Origin: Hyaloperonospora brassicae
Taxonomy: Eukaryota; Oomycota; Peronosporomycetes; Peronosporales; Peronosporaceae
Direction: 5' to 3'
DNA length: 64,000 nt
Assembly (NCBI GenBank): GCA_947650285.1
Contig: CANTFL010001418.1
Location: forward strand, 1-64,000
The position numbers were made by a program, and so were the translations under genes. The notes beneath the pieces were generated by a model. It was not told the origin of the DNA. It saw nothing but the letters and a program-made list of their open reading frames with translations, and did no database searches. Shown here one piece after another: positions 12,201 to 24,600 of the stretch. The stretch's first letter is position 1. Each line of letters begins with the position of its first letter.

Positions 12201-13690
12201 TAGCCAATACTATTGGTGGCCCAAACTATACAAATGGGTGAGCACATATGTGCGGACGTGTGAAACGTGTCAACGGGTGAAACTCTCAACTCACGCGTCC
12301 GCGCCGCTGGCTAGTTTGCCTATACCCAAAGGGTGTTGGGGGTCCATCAGTATGGACTTCCTGTTCGGATTACCGAAGGATTCGTATGGAAATACGGTAT
12401 TGTGGTATTTGTTGACCGTATGAGCAAGATGGCTCATTTAGCGGCGGCGCCGGATACCATTGATGGTGAAGGTACAGCGACGCTATTTATCGATCGCGTG
12501 TTTCGACAACACGGTTTGCCGTTGGTAATTGTCTCTGATAGAGATCCTCGCTTCACTATGAAGTTTTGGATATCCATATTCAAGGTGCTCGGCACACGTT
12601 TGGACATGTCCACAGCGGATCATCCGCAGACTGATGGTCAAGGCGAGCGAGTGAATCGCATCGTCAGTGACATCTTCATTGTTTGCGCTGAAACGTCTGA
12701 GCATTGGAGTTCGATGCTCCCTGTCGCTGAGTCTGTTTTGAATAACGCCGTGCATGCCTTCACCGGCTACACACCATTTTATGTAAATGGTCTCACACAC
12801 TCTTGCGTTCCGTTAAAGCTACCACTGCGTGGTTCAGGGCTTGGTGGGGGAGGAGTTGCTGATCGGCTTGCTGATATCAGCCCTTCATACTGTTTAAAAA
12901 CAGGTAAGCGAGTTTCTCGCAACGCGATTGAATGTCTTCCGACATGTGCGTGATCGCACTGACCGATAGCCAAGACAAGCAGAAGGAACAAGCTGATGCT
13001 AAAGTCAGAGGTTGTATTGAACGTTATAAGGTCGGAGACCAAGTTCTACTCAATGCGAAAAACCTACATGCATATGTAGTGTCTGCTGTCTTCAAGACAA
13101 AGTTGCGCCCGCGCTTCATTGGACCATTCATGGTCGTCGCCAAGAAGGGATGTCGCGTATGCGCTTAACCTTCCACGCAAACTACGCAAACACCCCGTGC
13201 TCTACGTTGGTTTGCTTAATCCGTATCGGGATCCTTCCCACGTGAACTTGGAGGCGCTTGCGCTGGGTAGGTTGGCCTTGCCGTCGGTTGCTGAATCCAT
13301 ATCAGGAGGTCAAGCTGAGCCTCCATCCGGGCTTGGCCCAGCTCCACCACCTGGAAACGGGCTCGCATCGCGTCAAACGCACTCTGGGCCTTACTTAATG
13401 CCTCACGGAGACCGCTCAGCTCGAGAAGCATCTTCTCATGCTCCTCCTTCGGTATACCGACCACCTCCGACGTTGCTCGATGAGCAAGGGAACCGCCAGT
13501 TCCATGTGGAGCGACTCCTGAAATGACGTCGTCGTCAGAGTCAATACCAGTATCTGGTGAAGTGGTGAGGGTACCCGGAGTCGGAGAACTCGTGAGAGTT
13601 TGAGACACCCCTTCGGCAGGATTGCCCATACGCCGTTGATGTTTTTGAACATCGTGGCAGGGGTCATCCCTCGACGGAGAGCGCTTCTCA
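9210..13690 (+). pseudogene. pol of the gypsy element (PR, RT, RNase H, integrase, chromodomain)
   Basis: A retropepsin-type protease has its active site IDSGAS at about 9244-9261 and continues in another frame (YDLILGMVWLERHGPWIDW, about 9452-9520). RT begins near 10660 (VRKPNDKWCIVHAYNNLNAA), with YSALDLVDGYYQL near 10850 and the catalytic YFDD near 11043-11055 after a frameshift. RNase H spans about 11500-11870 (DASDFAIGS, then YTDHASL and ADALSRR). Integrase has the His pair near 12150-12170, CETCQRVK near 12260, and a DD35E triad in one open stretch (SMDF, SDRDPRF, GQGERVNR; 12333-12953), with exactly 35 residues between the second Asp and Glu. The C-terminus (LRPRFIGPF) leads through a Pro-rich linker to a chromodomain (FHVERLLK at 13503-13523, then YQYLVKW and GYPESENS) containing TGA codons at 13524, 13566 and 13593. 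It is inactive. Confidence 0.9.
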
Positions 13691-14559
13691 CCAATAGTGG
13701 TGGAGGCAGGTGGATAGTTTAGTACCGCTTGACCAACAACCACATCAATCGGCACAGCCGGAGCATAGCGTGTGAGAGTTTGCAACTGGCCTCTGGCCTT
13801 AAGCTTGGCATAATCATACCGAAGTTTTCGCTCTAGACGAACATCTGCCACACCGACACTTGCTCTGAGAGCTAACACGCTGCTTAGGTGTCGTTTCCGA
13901 TGGACCCAGCGAACGAAAGCGTTGTCTTCTTCCTCCTGAGATTTGCCTGCGTATAAGAGGATGGGTATACCCTTCATCGGTGGAACTGGTGCACCCCGTG
14001 CTTGCGTGTCAAGTAGCAACTTGCATTGACTTTGAGTCGTCAAGTGGGGTTGCGGGTACCTCTCACGAAGTGCCTGTCGACTCGCCACCTCATCAGAAGA
14101 TGTAGGCTCAGCGCCAATGGCTCACGTTGCCAAAGATCGACCTGTCGTTTGGAGTATACGCTCTCCCAGATTGAGTAGTGTGAACAGATAGCCACGACGA
14201 CCCTCAAGGGTTGCAGCAAGCTACATACGGCGCTGAGCGCTCTCCTCTCGTTTAATAGCCAACTGCTGTTCCATATCGAATGGATTGGTGATAAGGGCAT
14301 CACCAAGATAAGTATTTTGATGCGGCGCCGATGGCGCGTTGACTTCGCCACGCTCGGCAAATGGGTTTAGTGCAGTATGAGCCGGTGCCTCTTTCACTCG
14401 TGAGTCGGACATTGTCCTCTCGTCACCATGGATATCGGTATCGCTACCATGATCCACCTCCACATTGATGCCGAGGTAAAACGAGAGAGTCGAGGACTCG
14501 TGGGGTGGCAATGCCATGGTGTTTTGTGTTTTGCCAGCCGTAAGGTTGATAGCGCACAC
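13216..14559 (-). pseudogene. Antisense accessory reading frame in the gypsy element
   Basis: On the strand opposite pol, one frame of 448 codons runs from ATG 14557-14559 to the stop at 13216 with only two internal stops (TAG at 14221-14223, TGA at 14122-14124). It starts 68 bp inside the 3' LTR boundary. The predicted protein is mostly helical and charged. It includes IKREESAQRRM before the first stop, FVRWVHRKRHLSSVLALRA in the middle, an acidic IDSDDD patch, and a coiled-coil-like stretch near its end (LSGLREALSKAQSAFDAM). I recognise no domain. Its last third lies opposite the pol linker and chromodomain, so both strands code there. Pol in the same element has many more breaks, which argues that this frame was under constraint. 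Antisense frames are known in some plant gypsy lineages; homology to them is not claimed. Confidence 0.5.
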
Positions 14560-14610
14560 ACAACGTCCTCTTCGAGGAAAGAATCAGACTGACGTTTTGT
14601 GGAAACGTCA

Positions 14611-14626
14611 GTCTGGTGGAGGAGAG
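14611..14626 (+). other. Polypurine tract of the gypsy element
   Basis: GTCTGGTGGAGGAGAG lies directly before the 3' LTR start TGTAACGG. A purine-rich tract at this position primes plus-strand DNA synthesis in LTR elements. Confidence 0.75.
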
Positions 14627-15158
14627 TGTAACGGGGTTACACGGCGACTTGTAGTCGGCAATAGGTGTGGTACACACAAGGGATGGGATCCCCTTTGAAG
14701 TAATATTAGAACACAAGTATCACCTGTTGAAGACTGATGTCTGTCAACCATTGGTTACGAGATCTTTTGATAGGTATATTTTGGACATAAGTGAGTAGGT
14801 TATTTACTTTGTTCTACGGTGTTCTTTTAGGTTATAAGAAGAAATAAAATTCAGTTTCCATTTTGATCAACAAAAGACACGTGCCTCTCTGAGGCTTCTT
14901 TCGATCGTAAGGAAGTAGCAACGCCTTGTTAAGGCAGCTACTCCTTGTGAACTCAGTGCGTTTGATTCTTTGAATCGTTTGGTCCCCCTGGAACAAGGAC
15001 CGTAAGCTCTCTGAGCTTGTTGACTCTTTGAGTTGGTTCTTTGAACCAAACCTTAGCTCTCGAAGCTGTTGACTCTTTGAGTAGGGTTTGTAGAACCAAA
15101 GTTGCTCTTTGAGCGTTAAGTCTTCCTCTGACTTAAGGAGCTGTGTAGCTCCGCTCCA
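14627..15158 (+). repeat. 3' LTR of the gypsy element
   Basis: 532 bp, near-identical to 7436-7969. It begins TGTAACGGGGTTACACG and ends GCTCCGCTCCA, where the 5' copy has CTACA. It is followed by the target duplication GGCAT at 15159-15163. Confidence 0.93.
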
Positions 15159-16920
15159 GGCATCAATCAGCAAGATCTTTCGAAAATGGTCTAATCTGGA
15201 GAATATATCGATCCAAGCAGCCTAAATGCAAAGCGACAGCGACTGGTTAAACATCACATACTGGAAGAAGCTGTGTCTCTTTGGGCCCTGCAAGGTCAAC
15301 ACCACGGATTTATTATGACCGGAGATATCATCTGTGCGAAGGCTTATCGAATTGCTTAATTACTTAGTACTCCTAACGACGCCATCACTTTCTCGCACGG
15401 ATGGCTTCGCAAATTCCAGAAACGTCACATGCTCCGCGCTATCAGCAAGTACGTTGAAAGCGGCTCGGTGAAGGTGGAAGCTATGAATAAAGCTCTACTT
15501 GGTGTAAAGAAGGTATCGCAGTACGCGCTGTGTGATGCTTACAACATGGATGAAGTCGGTAATTTTTGTTTGTTACATTTCTAATTGAAACCGAGTCTGA
15601 CAAGATTAATTTGCAGGACTTTGCTACAGCATGACACCTGACAGGACTATTGCACAGCAAAAAACGAAGGAGACAAAAAAGACAAGGCGAGCATATTGCA
15701 GAATGCTTGTTGCCATGTACTAACACAGGGGTATGCGCTGATATCCTATGCAGTCGCAGATTACAATTGCGCTCACAGCAAATGCTGATGGCTCTGACAA
15801 GATGGAGCCTTTCTTTATCAGGAAAGCCAAGAAACCCCGCTGCTTTGACAAGAAATCAGGTCAAGCACATGTATTTCTCGATTGCAACAATACAAAGGCT
15901 TGGATGACGGGCGTGTTCTTCCAGGAGTGACTTGCAAATCGAGACAAACGATGAAGGTGATTAGCCATTTTAAATAAGAAAAATTATTATCATAATATTG
16001 TATTGTTTCATATAAAAGTAGAAACATCGTTCTATTGAATGACAATGCTCCGTCGCATATGAAGAACGATCTTACGTTAGCTGACGTCAAGGTCCAGATG
16101 CATCCACACCGTACGACTTCCATGATTCAGCTGGTATGTGCTGGTGTCATCGCAGCGTTCAAGCGGCGGTATCGCCGTCACTATCTGCAGAATACGATCG
16201 ACTGTGACGAGCGTAGGGAGGTTTTTACCATCTACAAAGTCGACCAACTTACTGCCACGCGCTAGTCGGTGGATTTCTGAGAGGAACCTTTTAAGCATTA
16301 CTATTGCCAACTGCTTCAGCCACACGGGACTTTTTCTACTGTATCGGTCATTTCAAGTGTAGTCGAAGTGGAAAGGAGTAATGATGGCGCAATGAGGTCG
16401 AGAAGAAAGAAAGTGAGCTGGAGCAAGATCTGATAGCACCGCTCAAGAAGCTGCGCGTCCGAGATCCCATGAATATTTCGGATCTTCTCGATTCCATCGA
16501 TGAGTATGAGACTGCTCAGCCTGAGCTAACCGACAACGAAATTCTATAGGAGGTTTTAGAGGTATATGATGAGGAGGAAAATAGTGAAGATGCAGCATCT
16601 GTCACATAAACATATACTAGAACTGAGAAGATTAATCTCCTTCGCGATGCCTGTTCCTCGCTCGACCTAATCCAAGAAAACCACAAAGCTGCTTATAAAG
16701 TCATTCGCAACCTCCAGCTTGATCTTCGCCACACTCCCACCACCCAAACCACCCTCGACATGTGATTTCAGCCGTTTTTCTTCTATAATACGAAAACAAG
16801 TCTTTTTTTGGATTATATTGCCCTTTTCGATTATAACTTAGAACTTAGCGGTAATAGAACGAGGTCCGTGGACACGGAAATCGAGTATACTACTCGAGGT
16901 AATAACTTATCGAGGGGAAA

Positions 16921-16938
16921 TTATCGGAGGGAAGACTG
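16921..16938. repeat. Right TIR of the pogo-type element
   Basis: TTATCGGAGGGAAGACTG followed by TA. It is the inverted match of 6925-6942 with one mismatch. Confidence 0.85.
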
Positions 16939-16940
16939 TA

Positions 16941-18173
16941 GTAGTTGCAGATTTGTCTTATTGAAGCTGATTACAAGAAATTGAATCGTGGGTCGAATGG
17001 AATGGCATCGAGTTCGCACTAACTTAAACAATATAGCATCTTTAGCATATGGAGTATAGACACGAGTTCAATCATAGTATTGCTGCACAACTCGTAACGC
17101 AGGTCGATAAAGGAAAGGAATTTGAGGTCATGGACTCGTTTTGCAGTATGTACTGGTCTTCCATAATTCCCAAGTTGCTTGATGACGTTCTTTACTATCC
17201 AGCATCTCCACAAGAATGGAGGTTATTTTAAGCTATAGATTTATAAGCAGCTCGATTCGCACCGGCTATCTCCGGAATATCAGCCTCGCCATGGTCTTAC
17301 TTATATAATCTCTGCATCTTCCGCGACCAGATCCGCGTAATGTGTTGCAAGTACAATCATATACGATTGACATGTGTCGAGCCATGGGTGGCCTGCGTGC
17401 CGAGCACGAAGCAGCAACACAATGTAATATTGTCTTAAGTAAAATATTTAGATCATGTTATGTGGCTCGTGATCAACGTAGACAACATCACATGAAGCTT
17501 GCCATCATGCCGAGAGAAGGAAAGAAGTGTAAAGGTTATCCAGCTTCTTTGTAAGAAGATTCAATGTGGAAAAAGCGATGGCAAGCGATTTTGGTAGTCG
17601 TATGTGACAATAAATTGAGTAGATCGTTGGTCTCAATTAGGGTTCGAAAGGACTTGTGTGGAGGGCGCAGACGGAGACGGGTGTTCGCGATCGTGATTGG
17701 GATATTAGTTAAGAAATGAGTGTGCAGCTCGGAAAAATAGAGGATTTGCGACAGTCCCAGGGTGGAGACAAGATATCATGGAGTTGACCCCGCAATTCAC
17801 TGATTGTAATCGCAGACGACGTTACGGATCGCGGTCTCTTAAGGCGACAGACGTGCAAATATAAATGGAAAGTGTTAGTCGTGTGCAACCCTTCTTATGA
17901 TGCAGATCAGCTACGAAGATGTGGAATATGTCAAAAGTGCTGGGACAAGAAGATAGCGTAAGGTAAAAGAATGGAGAGCGTGCAATCCAAGTAAAAGCCT
18001 ACCGATTGAGAAGAGGGATCGCGCAATTTTTATGTTGACCACATACACGTTGTAGCATACGCAATCAATGTGCACCGCATAATCAATGTGGGACATACAC
18101 TGCGTTCGTGATCGCGACCCACAACCGGCAATCTAGCTAATTTTGTATCTTGTCTGAAATACGTAGCACTATG
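16941..18173. other. AT-rich region, no supportable gene
   Basis: Only short frames occur, such as 17049-17231 and 17342-17554, without known motifs. It lies between the pogo element and an LTR copy. Confidence 0.5.
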
Positions 18174-18648
18174 TGTAACGAGGTGTAACGAGGTGAGCCC
18201 TTTACATCTATTGGTACGAATGTATCATTTTTGAACATTATTCAAATTGATGATATCCAATCAACATTACTCGAGAAGAGGTATGGTGGCAGAATATTAC
18301 CCCCGAGAGAAATATTATTGGCTGCTCCACTTCTTGGTTGATGTACCGTGTAAATCAACTAAATTGAGCCACCAATCGCTGCTGAACGCGCGTAATGGTG
18401 GTGATCAAGAAGCCCACATAAGAGATAGTAGTTGAATTTGGTCAGAATAAAACGAAAGATGATTTAATAAAGAAACACAACTATCTTAAATACAGTTCAA
18501 CTTTTTCCCTTAGACATAGCTAGGAAAGCTCTGTTTATTTCCTCGCGCTTCCTCACGCTGCGTTTACGTGACGTCGGGAGTACGGAGCCTTGTGTTCTTT
18601 GAACACAAGGTCTTGCCATCTATCTAGACAAGAGCGTGCCCCGTTTCA
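18174..18648 (+). mobile_element. Solo LTR (TGTAACGAGG family)
   Basis: It aligns over its whole length with 59825-60288, sharing ACGAATGTATCATTTTT near the start, the GGCAGAATATTAC block, the GCGCGTAATGGTGG block, and the AGAGCGTGCCCCG end. The first 10 bases, TGTAACGAGG, are present twice in tandem (18174-18183 and 18184-18193). The right end reads CCCCGTTTCA instead of CCCCGTTACA. No internal retroelement sequence is attached and no target duplication is visible, consistent with an old solo LTR. Confidence 0.78.
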
Positions 18649-21600
18649 GCTTGAGTAGCCTGGAGGCAAGTGCATTAATTATTGAGAGATAGCTGCGACG
18701 AAGGTGGAGCTTACAGCGTCGATTGTAGCGATACAGACTGAAATTTATACCTTATAGATCAATCTATACCACTTTTTTTGGTTTGAGTCGCGGGAAACTT
18801 TCGAAGCGCGCCTTGCACAAAGTTTTATCCTTCGTGTGCAGAATGTGTTGCTTCATCTGGGATCGTGAGCTTTAGTTTAGGTAAGATATTTACGCGCTTA
18901 CGCTGAGCACATGGTACCTCGTAACGTGTGTGATGTCTGGATTAATCAATAAACGAACACAATTGATGCTCATCAAACACCGCAGAATGTTCCTATCAAA
19001 ACCTTTCTATTTGAATAGATCTAAATGGGGCGGTATAAGCGATATATGCGGCATATCAGGAGGGATTGAACTTATAGGCACAAGTGAACTTAAAATTCGA
19101 TCGTCTTGGGAAATGACGGAACGATGAAGGTCAAGCGCACATGAACCACGATTGTGTTGGTATCATGAGACCTCGATCTCATTGCTACAAGCAATTGCAC
19201 CCTTTGCAGTCGTTATCAAAATCCAGGGCGCTACATCTATGTTCATACAACCAGTATCACAACACACTGATCGGAGTGATCTACAGTATGCCAAAAAGTG
19301 TCGAAAACGCGGATACGAGGTTTTCGGGAAGTCAAATAATGCAGTGCGCATTTTCAACAGACACACAGTGTCAGTTTAAGTTGATATCACCAATGATACA
19401 TGAGCTTCGAGATACATATATATGTCATTTGACGAGTAATTACTTTTGCACAATCCACTCTTTATTGATGTCATAGATTATGGGTGTATTTCTTATCACA
19501 CTGAACATCGATGAGACGCATATAAGTCACTTGGTGCCCTATTTGACAGAAAAGAGCAGGTAGATTGTGTCTGAATCAATCTGTTGAAAAGAAGTAAATT
19601 AAACTAAGTCAAGCGCGATACGCCTTCACAAAAATGAGAGTAAGACTTGAAAATTGCGTGTTAATAACTATGAAGAACTGTATAATCGCGGTTATCTGCA
19701 AGCTGGAAGATGTACGTTAATTTGCTTATCTCTACTCATTGAATTCAAATACAACTTTGATGTCATGTAACATTCATGATGACTCAAAAATCAAGATTCT
19801 GAAAGAGCTGGTATCATCGAATCCCATAGATGACAGACGATTGTGCTTCTGACGGCCATTTAACCAACTGTTAGTGCGTTCACTAGCTCAAGGTAATTCG
19901 GGTTTACTTGAGGTTTGATCATCACTATATCTGCACAAGATCACTCTTGAGTAGACCGTTACAATACAAAGCAAGCCGACGAAGATCGTGATCTGAAACA
20001 GACAAAACTAACGTTTCACCACTCGAATACGTCAAGCGGATAGGGAGATCAATAATTGTTCAAATTGCATGTTAGAGGAATATTGGTTGTCAGGAAGCGG
20101 CGTCCGGCAATTTTCTATTGACGAGAAAAAAGCATCAGAATAGAACTCGATGTGGTTGCAAGAATACCCTTTTTGTACAATGGTAACAAACCCCCCATAC
20201 ATTGAAGCGACAATTTTTCAGGAAGACACCGAAACGTGAACTTCTTGGTGAATGAAAGATAGAAGGCTGCGCTTATACGCTTGACGCTTATGCACCTCCG
20301 AGTTTAACTATAAAAGTAACTCAGTTTGTAAATTTGAACAAACGCTCGTTTGGAGATTTGCGTAGTGGCAAGGTCAATCACATCTGATTGCTCGTTGCAT
20401 AAGACCCTTATGCCTCCACATCTGGTCAATAATAGATTGTTTGAGTAATTTGATCGTTCTATGGACCTCACCGATTTAAAGGTGCGTTTCCTCAAAAAGA
20501 CTCGTAATAAATAGTTATACTTCCGATGGGGTGGTAGTAAAAGGTAAATCTCTTGATGTAACTTGATCGCATACAAGGATGTGGCGATGCCGTAAGCGTC
20601 GCTAAAATGAGGCTTGTCGTGATATTTTACCCTTCAACTGTGCTGAAGTTATCCATCATAAATCATAGGAGATTGTCTCGTAGACAAGTAATTGCGATCT
20701 CCAGTTATGTTTTATCGCTTAGCTGTATTAGATCTTAAAAATCATCTTGGTCATATATCGTTACGACCATTTGAATGCAAACTATCGCAAGATGATGGCA
20801 ATCGCTAACGTACAATGATTTATTCGATGTAATGGCATCTCCTCAGGCGCTAATTTGGAGATAAGACGTACCCATTAATGACCCTATAGTCATTGTAAAA
20901 TTGCTGATGCGAACGGCGACTTTCATGCCACCAAGACTTTTCTTCTTGCGTAGCATTATTCTGATCTGGGTTGTGTCTTACGTCTATGTCTGGCCTTGTG
21001 CACCGGCCAAATGAGCTTTAGATAGCTACTTTGCAATGCGTTTTATATAAAGTTGGTTTGGATAAGAATTTGAGCGTACTTACGTCGATCGCTGCGCGTA
21101 CATCTAACACTAAGATCTGGAACAAGCGGTATCAATTTTAGATCGATGCTACACACTTTTGGATAGTTTATCCCATTTTATAATGACTTTTATTTACTCA
21201 TAACGAAATTCTATCATTCTTAGCCGGCTCGAGATGTTGTATGTTACAAAATCAATCTTCTGATTTGATCTAATGTCGCTCTGCCGTCCAATAAGGCTAC
21301 GATTTGTAAGTTCGATCCACATAATTCAGTCCCTAACTTCCATTCATTTTTTTCTGATATTAAAACTTCATCCTACTTGCAATCGCGGTAGTTATCGAGG
21401 TTGGTCATGTTGATTATGGCTGTCCAGCAATTTTATCTGCGTTCAATAGTAGCTCATTGTTGATGGTGATCATTCTAGCTAACCATGTCCAACTAAATAG
21501 AGAGCTGGTTCTTCTAGCACCATTTTGGTTTTCCTCAGCCGTCGTAATATTATTAAAGTATTGCCCAGAAGAAACGACGCGCATTGTTGTCGAAGGATTA

Positions 21601-24600
21601 CAGTAAATGTTTGTGTATTAATGAACCAAACGACTATCGGTTTTGCAACTACAAACTTTTCAATTTTGAAGATAGCTTTTTTAGATGGCAATATATCGTG
21701 TAATAATATCAATTTTTCACGTCGTAGCCAAAACGTTTGCAATACTGGGTCACTCGTCGAAATCTCGTGCATCTTAATAAAATATAAACGTCAGAAATTC
21801 AAACCATATCCAAGCATCAAACATATACTATCTATGAATACTAATATCGGCTAAGTATCCGAATATTGTGACTGAATCTCAATGTATTGAAATTAGCTTG
21901 ACGGCGTCAGTTCCGATGAATATCAAGGCTATTTTTATTTACTACCTCTCAGCTCACTTTTTCGATATAAATTAATTATATATGGTATCACCAGGCCGTT
22001 ACGTCTTACTCATATCGATCGTTCATCGTAATCACTACCGATAGCATACATTTGACCTCCAAAAAGAGGACCGGTCGATCCATTGACAGGAAACCCGTAT
22101 TCTAACGACAGCGTATCGTACATCCATGACTTTGAATTTATGTATGCAGACGGTACGCATATTCGGATATGCGATATTTTAAAAGCTAAGCAAACTATGT
22201 ATGTCCCCATTATTTCTATCAGCACGATTAGTTGCCAATACCCTTACCACCAAATCGGTCGTTATCATCATTCCTCTACTTCCTATCTGTCATCTACGTG
22301 AACAATCTCTTCATCATCGATATCTTCATGCAATCATGCCGTCGTCTTATTTTAGCCTGTCAAGCCCATTTTATGCCCCTGTCAGGTCCGGATCGACATA
22401 CTGATCCTAATCTGGTCGGCCTTCGTGATCTTCGGTCTCCACTTATTAGTGGTCGGCATCGCTCATCCTCCATGTTGACATGCAATATTGATGCATGCAT
22501 ACTTTGAACCATTCGTCAGAGCCGATCGTCCGGTCTAGCGCATCGTCTATAATAAGATAATGAACCTGAGGTATTCAGACTTCCGGTTAACTGCCGATAT
22601 AAATTTCTTTAGAGCGGTCGGTAGCTATGCCCCGATCAGATCGAGTGTATCCGAGAGAAAATACCTGGCACCGAATTCCCAGTGTACATCGGTCCATTTT
22701 CAAACATCACTCCGCGCAGGATTTTGAGAGTACAAGCGTTATGGCTATATCTGGGATAGACGACTTCTGTATGATAATATTGTGAGCAGGGTGCTATGAT
22801 CACTGCTTTGAGCACATGGGCGGATTTTTATCGATGCGCGCGATATTTATACATGCCTTCTAGGAATTTTTACACGTTGCATTTTTAATCTTATTCGCTC
22901 GCAGCGAGGTCGCTTGTAACACATCAAGCGGCCGCAGGGCTCACTCCATGTACTATACTTACTCTCTGTATTGTACAGAGTAGAAGCTGTCTTCCTTTAT
23001 CATGCGCACCACCATCATGTAGGCTATTAAGACAAGGCTGTGTCTGCAATCAATGGATGAAGTGCGTTTACAATAATCGTTAGATCCTAAGTAATTCGAT
23101 GTGCGTTCATTATAATGCGGTCTTTATGTTGTGAATCAAGATCAACTAAGGCTGTTATTGCAGATGACATAAACTAATGACGAGAGTTATCTACCGCGTC
23201 CTGAATTGCCATGAGGTTAATGACATTTTGCCAGATGCCGATTTCTATGCACATGTCCGATACTAAACAAACGTATGGTACGTATACGTTCGATATATTC
23301 GTATACTTGATAGGTTTTCGTGCAAGTCACACTTACGATTGCCCTAGACCTTTCCGTGTCATATTACAAAACCTCGTAAATAGGTGGACCCCGTTACAGC
23401 TATTATTATACGTTTCGTAAACGGGTGATTATAGTGCGATGAATGACCCCTTCACACCGCTCATCGTATTAGACATATCTAATCTTTCGAACATCGCAAT
23501 GAGAAAGTGTCATCGGATGATGCACCGTCAAAAAAAGCCGCATATTAACCTCACACGTCTATTGAATGTTGTCACTTGGATTGCTCCCGAGCATGCTGCT
23601 GCCAAGGCTCGAGTGCTTCTACAACAAGCGAGCACACGGTAAGTCGTGCCACCCAATTCTGATATATGAGAAAGAGATCGAAATCGTCGTATACGACACC
23701 AAAGAGAATGCGCTTCTATCATCACCATTGATATATCTATATTACGCTAAATCGGCACAAAGTCAATATGCCGATCCGGTTGTTGCCGCATTTATTGCTT
23801 CTGTATTATAATAACCTTTTGTCACGGTGGCTGCACATCCTACTATTAAGTCATACTATGTGCCTCGTCCGCACCTTCACTAAATTCCCCTTTTATCATG
23901 AGATCATTCCATTGATGCATCCTTTATCCGAGCGGTGAATAGCGGACGAACGTGTTAAACTGCTAATTTTTTATATACGATTAAACGTATGGCGTTACCA
24001 AGAATAAACTATTTTATGAGTCAAGTCATTATTCCATATGCATAACAAGTCACAATATAAGGAGAGGAGGTATCAGTCTTGTCAAACAAGTTTGATCTCT
24101 AACGTGTTACTTTCAAAAATAAGCGGTCACATACTATAACTTCCCCAGATAATTTATCATCGTTTGCTAGCTAATATTGACCAATTGAAGCGGCTGTAGT
24201 TCGTGTGTGTACCTAGAGCGACAACAGGTCTAGCCAAGTCTTCGCGGTAACAAGTTAAGAAATCTAATGAATCAAAGATCTGTTGATCATATGTGAGTAC
24301 TAGATTCCAACGCTACTTATTTCTTCGCTCGAAGTCAACAATTTTTACATATAAAACTTTGAGGTATCTTTCACGTCCACCGACATTGATTGTCACCGAT
24401 TCGACCGTTGCCTAAAATCGCCGATATGAACCCGATACTTTTATCTCGCGGATGTGGACGCAAGACGGATCCGCCGAAACTGAATGATGTATCTTTACAA
24501 AGTAAAGCTTCACTAGCGACCTCTACATCGCGGGATATCCCTTTTAAGTCTCGCTATGGATAATGCGGTAGATTTTCCGCAATATAACTTGAAGTGATCA

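Larger units (their letters stand above)
7436..15158 (+). mobile_element. Ty3/gypsy chromovirus-type LTR retrotransposon, degenerate
   Basis: This is a full-length element of 7723 bp with two LTRs (534 and 532 bp, TG...CA ends), a primer binding site after the 5' LTR and a purine-rich tract before the 3' LTR. The flanking 5 bp target duplication GGCAT (7431-7435 and 15159-15163) is perfect. Domain order is gag, protease, RT, RNase H, integrase, chromodomain, which defines Ty3/gypsy chromoviruses. Frameshifts and stops occur throughout pol. The LTRs still align over their whole length with scattered differences, so the insertion is neither brand new nor very old. The host of the insertion is the transposase frame of the pogo element. 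Confidence 0.95.
7297..16765 (+). pseudogene. Pogo-type transposase, split by the gypsy insertion
   Basis: A CENP-B-like N-terminal helix-turn-helix starts at ATG 7297 (TNGQRLQICKHKGENP) and runs to codon 46. It is broken by the gypsy element after the first base of codon 47 and resumes at 15163 in the same frame (SISKIFRKW). Further pieces are the second DNA-binding part (WLRKFQKRHMLRAISKY, about 15400-15460), the first catalytic Asp (NMDEVG, about 15545-15560), a TANADGSDK block (about 15775-15800), the second Asp (LLNDNAPSH, about 16030-16060), and a C-terminal acidic part to 16765. Two GT-AG introns fit the frame: 15559-15616 (58 nt) and 15957-16021 (65 nt). The expected third Asp of the IQPLDAG-type motif reads Cys (IQLVCAG). 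Stops (TAA 15223-15225, TGA 15928-15930) and frameshifts show it is dead independently of the insertion. It would have cut and pasted the element in the nucleus. Confidence 0.85.
6923..16940 (+). mobile_element. Pogo/Tigger-type DNA transposon with a nested gypsy insertion
   Basis: The element has matching 18 bp terminal inverted repeats at 6925-6942 (CGGTCTTCCCTCCGATAA) and 16921-16938 (TTATCGGAGGGAAGACTG), with one mismatch. A TA sits on each side (6923-6924 and 16939-16940), the target duplication expected for Tc1/mariner/pogo elements. Removing the gypsy element and one copy of its target duplication leaves about 2.3 kb, a normal pogo length. The transposase inside is a pseudogene. Both TIR pairing and coding content support the call. 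Confidence 0.88.
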
